Shown piece by piece: positions 60,629-64,000 of a stretch of 64,000 nt of DNA (its first letter is position 1; every line of letters starts with the position of its first letter). The stretch spans positions 558,001-622,000 of the forward strand of contig NZ_WWCL01000003.1 of the NCBI RefSeq assembly GCF_009857835.1, given 5' to 3'. The translations under genes and the position numbers were made by a program. The DNA comes from Duganella fentianensis. GTDB lineage: Bacteria > Pseudomonadota > Gammaproteobacteria > Burkholderiales > Burkholderiaceae_D. Under the pieces are notes generated by a model. That model saw only the letters and a list, made by a program, of their open reading frames with translations. It was not told the origin of the DNA and did no database searches.

Positions 60629-61945
60629 TTACTGGGACTTCAGTTGCAGAGCGGGCGTGGTCTGGCAGGCGCGCCAGGTCGGCAGCAGACCGGCCAGCAC
60701 GGCCGACAGTACGGACAGGGCAAAGGTCAGTAGCAGCATCAGCCAGTCCATATGCGCCACCACCGTCAGTGCTTTCGACTGCATGGCGATCAGTGCCAGC
60801 GCGCCGAACGCCAGCAGCAGGCCGAGCAGGCCGCCGGCCATTCCGATCACGGTGGTCTCGATCAGGAATTGCTGGAAGATTTCGCGCCGCGAGGCGCCCA
60901 GCGCACGGCGTATGCCCACTTCGGCCGCGCGCACGGAGAACTTGGCCAGCAGCAGGCCAACGGTATTGACCAGACACAGAATCAGGAAGCCGAACGCCAG
61001 CCAGGCCGACAGCTTGCTATCGTTGCCGACCACTTTCATGTAATCGAGCCATTCGCGCACGTCATACAGCTTGTTGGGTGCCTGCCGCTGCAGGCGTCCC
61101 AGCTTGCGCTGTTCGGTGGCATAGCTGTTCAGATAGTCCTGCAGCGCGCCCCGTTCACGAGCACTGCGCAGCTCGAACCAGAACTGTATCCACGTGCATT
61201 CCGAATCGAGGTAGGCCTGATAGCCGGGGGCGATATCGCTGCTGCAGCTGGAATTGCCGTTGCGCTGCATTTCATGGCGCACGCTGGTGGCGAACGGCAC
61301 ATACAGCTCGTCTTCGTCGCTGAAGGCGCCATCGGGCGTGCCGATGATGCGGTGGAAACGTGGGACCACATTCCACTTATCGAGCACACCCACGACCTGA
61401 TACTGCTGGCTGTTGATGCGCAGGCGCTGGCCGACCGGATCGCTATCGCCATACAGCTTCTCGGCCAGCTGGCGGCTCAGCACCACCACGTCGGCCGCTG
61501 CCTTGTCTTCGGCCGGACTCCAGCCGGCACCGTAGCGGAACGGCACGTCGAACATATTGAAGAAATCACTGGTGGGAGCCAGGCCACGTGCATTGAACAG
61601 GGGCAGTTCCTTGCGTGCCGGCTCCACCGCCACGCTGATGCCATACAGCGCCGTACTGCGTTCGGCCACCTTGTTGGCCAGCAGGTTGCTGGCGTCGCGG
61701 TAGCTGAGCTGGCGGTCGTTGGGTTCCTCCCCGGCCGTGTAGCCGGCCAGCGGCCCGTTGTCGATCACCGGCACCAGCAGACGGTCGCTCTTGTGCGGTA
61801 TCGGGTCGCCCGACATCACGTGCAGGATGGTCAGGGTGGCGATGCTGGCGGCCACGCCCACGGCCAGCGTCAGCACCATCAGCGCGGTCAGGGCCGGATT
61901 GCGGCGCAGGCTGCGCAGGCCGAGCATGAAGTAGTACTGGAACAT
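60629..61945 (-). CDS. MacB-type ABC exporter permease, first subunit
   Basis: A 438-residue permease of the same type as its downstream neighbour. The N-terminal helix is about 20-42 (ALTALMVLTLAVGVAASIATL). The periplasmic domain is about 45-310 and contains YGAGWSPAED and VVLSRQLAEKLYG. The FtsX block is about 315-430, with the coupling motif VRAAEVGIRRALGASR. It lies ten bases downstream of the ATPase gene and is surely co-transcribed. Confidence 0.93.
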   Translation of the reverse strand: MFQYYFMLGLRSLRRNPALTALMVLTLAVGVAASIATLTILHVMSGDPIPHKSDRLLVPVIDNGPLAGYTAGEEPNDRQLSYRDASNLLANKVAERSTALYGISVAVEPARKELPLFNARGLAPTSDFFNMFDVPFRYGAGWSPAEDKAAADVVVLSRQLAEKLYGDSDPVGQRLRINSQQYQVVGVLDKWNVVPRFHRIIGTPDGAFSDEDELYVPFATSVRHEMQRNGNSSCSSDIAPGYQAYLDSECTWIQFWFELRSARERGALQDYLNSYATEQRKLGRLQRQAPNKLYDVREWLDYMKVVGNDSKLSAWLAFGFLILCLVNTVGLLLAKFSVRAAEVGIRRALGASRREIFQQFLIETTVIGMAGGLLGLLLAFGALALIAMQSKALTVVAHMDWLMLLLTFALSVLSAVLAGLLPTWRACQTTPALQLKSQ

Positions 61946-61955
61946 GCGGGGCTCC

Positions 61956-62666
61956 TTATGCCGTATGGGTGTGTGGCTGGACCAGGGTGGGTGCCTTGCG
62001 CACCAGATCGGCCACCTGGCCGTCGATGATGTGCACGTTGCGCTGCGAGCGCACCGCCAGCTCCGGATCGTGCGTCACCATCAGGATGGTGGTGCCCTGC
62101 GCATTGATCTCCTCCAGCAGCTCCATCACGCCGCGCGCCATCTGGGTATCCAGATTGCCGGTCGGTTCGTCGGCCAGCAGCAGCTTGGGCGAGCCGGCCA
62201 GGGCGCGGGCGATCGCCACGCGCTGCTGCTGGCCGCCCGACAGTTCGGCCGGATAGTGCTTCATGCGCGAACCCAGGCCCACCTTGGCCAGTGCATCCTC
62301 GATGCGCTCCTTGCGTTCGGCCGCGTTGAAGCCACGGTAGCGCAGCGGTACGTCGACGTTATCGAACAGCGACAGATCGGGGATCAGGTTAAAACCCTGG
62401 AAGATGAAACCCAGCTTCTCGTTGCGCAGGCGCGAGCGGGCATTGTCGTCCATGCCTTTGACGTTGATGCCGTCGAGGATGTATTCGCCGTCGGTGAATT
62501 CTTCCAGCAGACCGGCGATGTTGAGGAAGCTGGTCTTGCCGGAGCCGGAAGGGCCGGTCACGGTGACGAACTCGCCCTGCTGGACGTTGATCTCGAAGCC
62601 GCGCAGGGCATGGGTTTCGATCATGTGGGTGCGGTAGACTTTGCTCAGGTTTTTCATGCGCAGCAT
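61956..62666 (-). CDS. MacB/LolD-type ABC exporter ATP-binding protein
   Basis: A 236-residue ATPase. Walker A is GPSGSGKTS (38-46), the signature is LSGGQQQRVAIARAL, Walker B is LLLADEPTGNLD and the switch His is in MVTHDPELA. All required motifs are intact. It belongs to the LolD/MacB/FtsE group that powers mechanotransmission exporters. I chose ATG 62666 because GAGG lies 6 bases upstream and homologues start there; the longer frame to 62735 overlaps the preceding gene. Confidence 0.95.
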   Translation of the reverse strand: MLRMKNLSKVYRTHMIETHALRGFEINVQQGEFVTVTGPSGSGKTSFLNIAGLLEEFTDGEYILDGINVKGMDDNARSRLRNEKLGFIFQGFNLIPDLSLFDNVDVPLRYRGFNAAERKERIEDALAKVGLGSRMKHYPAELSGGQQQRVAIARALAGSPKLLLADEPTGNLDTQMARGVMELLEEINAQGTTILMVTHDPELAVRSQRNVHIIDGQVADLVRKAPTLVQPHTHTA

Positions 62667-62682
62667 GGCGGGCCTCGTGAGG

Positions 62683-63951
62683 TTATGGATTGATCGAGAC
62701 GCGCGCGGCGTTCTCGAAGGTTTCGGTACCGGCAATGACGACTTTGTCGCCCGCTTGCAGGCCGCTGAGAATTTCGACGTTGCTGATGCTGGTGGCGCCC
62801 AGCTTGACGGGGGTGCGGATGGCGACGCCGTCGCGTACTACATAGGCATAGCGGCCGCCTTCCGATTCAACGAAAGGACCGCGCGCCAGCATCAGCGTGT
62901 TGGCCCGTTCGTCGATCAGCAGGCGGGCGCTGACGCGCTGGTTCTGGCGCAGGCCGGCCGGCTGTTCCTTCTCGAAGCGCACCCGTGCCAGCACCTGATT
63001 CTTGACGACTTCAGGCGACAGCGCCGATAGCTTGCCGGTGGCACGGCCGGCGCCGAAATCCACTTCGGCATGCATGCCCAGGCCCAGATCGGCGACATAG
63101 GTTTCCGGCACTTCCAGTTCGACTTCGAGGCGCGACAGGTCGACCAGTGTCATCAGCGGCGCATGGACCGGTACCACGCTGCGGTTGGCCACTGACAGCG
63201 TGCCGATGAAGCCATCGACGGGCGCGCGCACGGTCAGCTCGTCGACGCGGCGCTGGGCATTGGCCAGTGACAGACGCTGGCGGTCCAGCTCATTGCGTTT
63301 GGTCTGCAGCGCCAGTGCCACGTTATCGCTTTCCAGTTCGGCCGCCTGTGCCGCGTGGCGGGCGCGGATTTCGGCCGAGTTCAGCGCATCCTTGGCTTTC
63401 TGGTATTCGATCTTGGCGATGATGCCTTCGTTGGACACGGCGTTGTAGCGCTCCAGTGTGCGCTGGGCCGACAGCCGTTCGATTTCCGCCGTATCGGCAT
63501 CGCGCCGCGCCAGCAGCTTCTGCTGGCGTGCCAGAATCTGCTGGCGTGCCACTTCCGCTTCCAGTTGCAGATAGCTCGATTGTTCGCGCTTGAGCGCATC
63601 GCTGAGGTCGGGCGATTCCAGCAGGGCCAGCACGTCGCCCTTTTTCACCGTATCGCCGGCCGCCACCTTGAGCGTGACGGTGGCCGGTGCGGCCGCATAC
63701 AGGGTGGGACTGACGGCGGCAACGATGCGGCCATTGACGGCGGCATCGCGCACCAGCGTGCCGCGCCCCACTTCGGCGATGCGCAGGCGCGCCATGCTGA
63801 CGGAGTGGCTGCTACCGCGCCAGCTATGCAGCACGGCATAGGCGGCGCCCAGTAGCAGCACGGCGCCGGCAGCGATGAGCAGCAAACGGCGGCGGCGCTG
63901 GCCGGCCGGTGCGGTGAGTACGGTGTCCTGTTGTGAAGTATCGCGGATCAT
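62683..63951 (-). CDS. Periplasmic membrane fusion protein (HlyD/MacA type) of the exporter
   Basis: A 422-residue adaptor protein. An N-terminal helix (about 22-42; LLLIAAGAVLLLGAAYAVL) anchors it. A lipoyl half-motif VKKGDVLALLESPDL (about 105-120) is followed by a long coiled coil (about 120-225), the second lipoyl half (VRAPVDGFIGTL), then a beta-barrel and membrane-proximal domains. It would bridge the MacB-type permeases and an outer membrane channel that is not in this window. I chose ATG 63951: a sigma54 promoter predicts a transcript start near 63973, which would exclude the upstream ATG at 63984. No good ribosome site is seen at either. Confidence 0.9.
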   Translation of the reverse strand: MIRDTSQQDTVLTAPAGQRRRRLLLIAAGAVLLLGAAYAVLHSWRGSSHSVSMARLRIAEVGRGTLVRDAAVNGRIVAAVSPTLYAAAPATVTLKVAAGDTVKKGDVLALLESPDLSDALKREQSSYLQLEAEVARQQILARQQKLLARRDADTAEIERLSAQRTLERYNAVSNEGIIAKIEYQKAKDALNSAEIRARHAAQAAELESDNVALALQTKRNELDRQRLSLANAQRRVDELTVRAPVDGFIGTLSVANRSVVPVHAPLMTLVDLSRLEVELEVPETYVADLGLGMHAEVDFGAGRATGKLSALSPEVVKNQVLARVRFEKEQPAGLRQNQRVSARLLIDERANTLMLARGPFVESEGGRYAYVVRDGVAIRTPVKLGATSISNVEILSGLQAGDKVVIAGTETFENAARVSINP

Positions 63952-63966
63952 GGCAGCGTCTGAGTA

Positions 63967-63980
63967 AGAGTTGCAACTCT
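63967..63980. promoter_or_regulatory. Perfect 14-base palindrome at the exporter transcription start
   Basis: AGAGTTG-CAACTCT is a perfect palindrome with no spacer. It overlaps the transcription start predicted from the sigma54 promoter next to it, so it could be an operator or a 5' mRNA stem. Confidence 0.35.
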
Positions 63981-63983
63981 CCA

Positions 63984-64000
63984 TGCAGAAACCGTGCCAA
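63984..64000 (-). promoter_or_regulatory. Sigma54 (-24/-12) promoter of the exporter operon
   Basis: Read on the minus strand, TTGGCACG-GTTT-CTGCA matches the sigma54 consensus YTGGCACG-N4-TTGCW with one change. The invariant GG (63998-63997) and GC (63986-63985) are exactly ten bases apart. It lies 33 bases upstream of the chosen start of the membrane fusion protein gene. The sigma54 activator gene is in the same cluster, and its upstream activating sites would lie beyond the window edge. Confidence 0.75.

Noticed and set aside
63952..63984. Upstream ATG of the membrane fusion protein
   Set aside because: It overlaps the -12 element of the sigma54 promoter and would lie before the predicted transcript start.

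Overview
The window reads as a high-GC betaproteobacterial chromosome segment, most likely Oxalobacteraceae (Massilia/Duganella/Janthinobacterium type). This is an inference from the RpoC sequence style, a FxDxF-type PEP-CTERM protein, a MocR regulator beside a PNPOx-like flavoprotein, and a large non-flagellar-looking chemosensory operon. No rRNA, tRNA, insertion sequence, prophage or CRISPR array was recognised. Almost every base is coding, and several convergent gene pairs overlap at their stop codons.

Layout. 1-2.2 kb: 3' part of rpoC with its terminator. 2.3-6.0 kb (minus strand): secreted DUF885 metallopeptidase, HPP-CBS membrane protein, Lrp/AsnC regulator. 6.1-8.3 kb: cysteine desulfurase fused to a degenerate metallo-beta-lactamase-like segment and a rhodanese, divergent from the Lrp gene. 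8.4-17.1 kb: a giant cyclic beta-1,2-glucan synthase (NdvB/ChvB type), overlapping a convergent GDT1-type cation transporter. 17.7-21.2 kb: coupled secreted M1 aminopeptidase and serine hydrolase. 21.2-24.4 kb: membrane diguanylate cyclase, panD, Crp/Fnr regulator.

24.8-35.5 kb: an eleven-gene chemosensory operon (short MCP, CheY, STAS protein, CheA, CheW, CheR, CheD, CheB, receiver-EAL phosphodiesterase, transmembrane MCP, second CheW). The CheA carries two copies of a motif resembling the c-di-GMP-binding MshEN motif, in the same operon as a c-di-GMP phosphodiesterase.

36.7-50.2 kb: the most unusual region, a ten-gene cluster with two tandem TldD/TldE-type protease pairs (only the TldD subunits carry Tat-like signals), then DUF4159, MoxR ATPase, DUF58, BatA-like, DUF4175-like and GATase-like membrane proteins. 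A 390-base upstream region holds four GCGGACA repeats at an exact 11-base period and a sigma70-type promoter.

50.1-56.4 kb: PNPOx-like flavoprotein divergent from a MocR regulator, a TonB-dependent receptor, a spermidine-synthase-like protein and a PEP-CTERM protein. 56.6-64.0 kb (minus strand): MacB-type tripartite exporter (membrane fusion protein, ATPase, two permeases) followed by an NtrC-family response regulator and its kinase. A near-consensus sigma54 promoter (GG-N10-GC) sits at the right edge just ahead of the exporter genes, which fits regulation of the exporter by the sigma54 activator encoded at its end.
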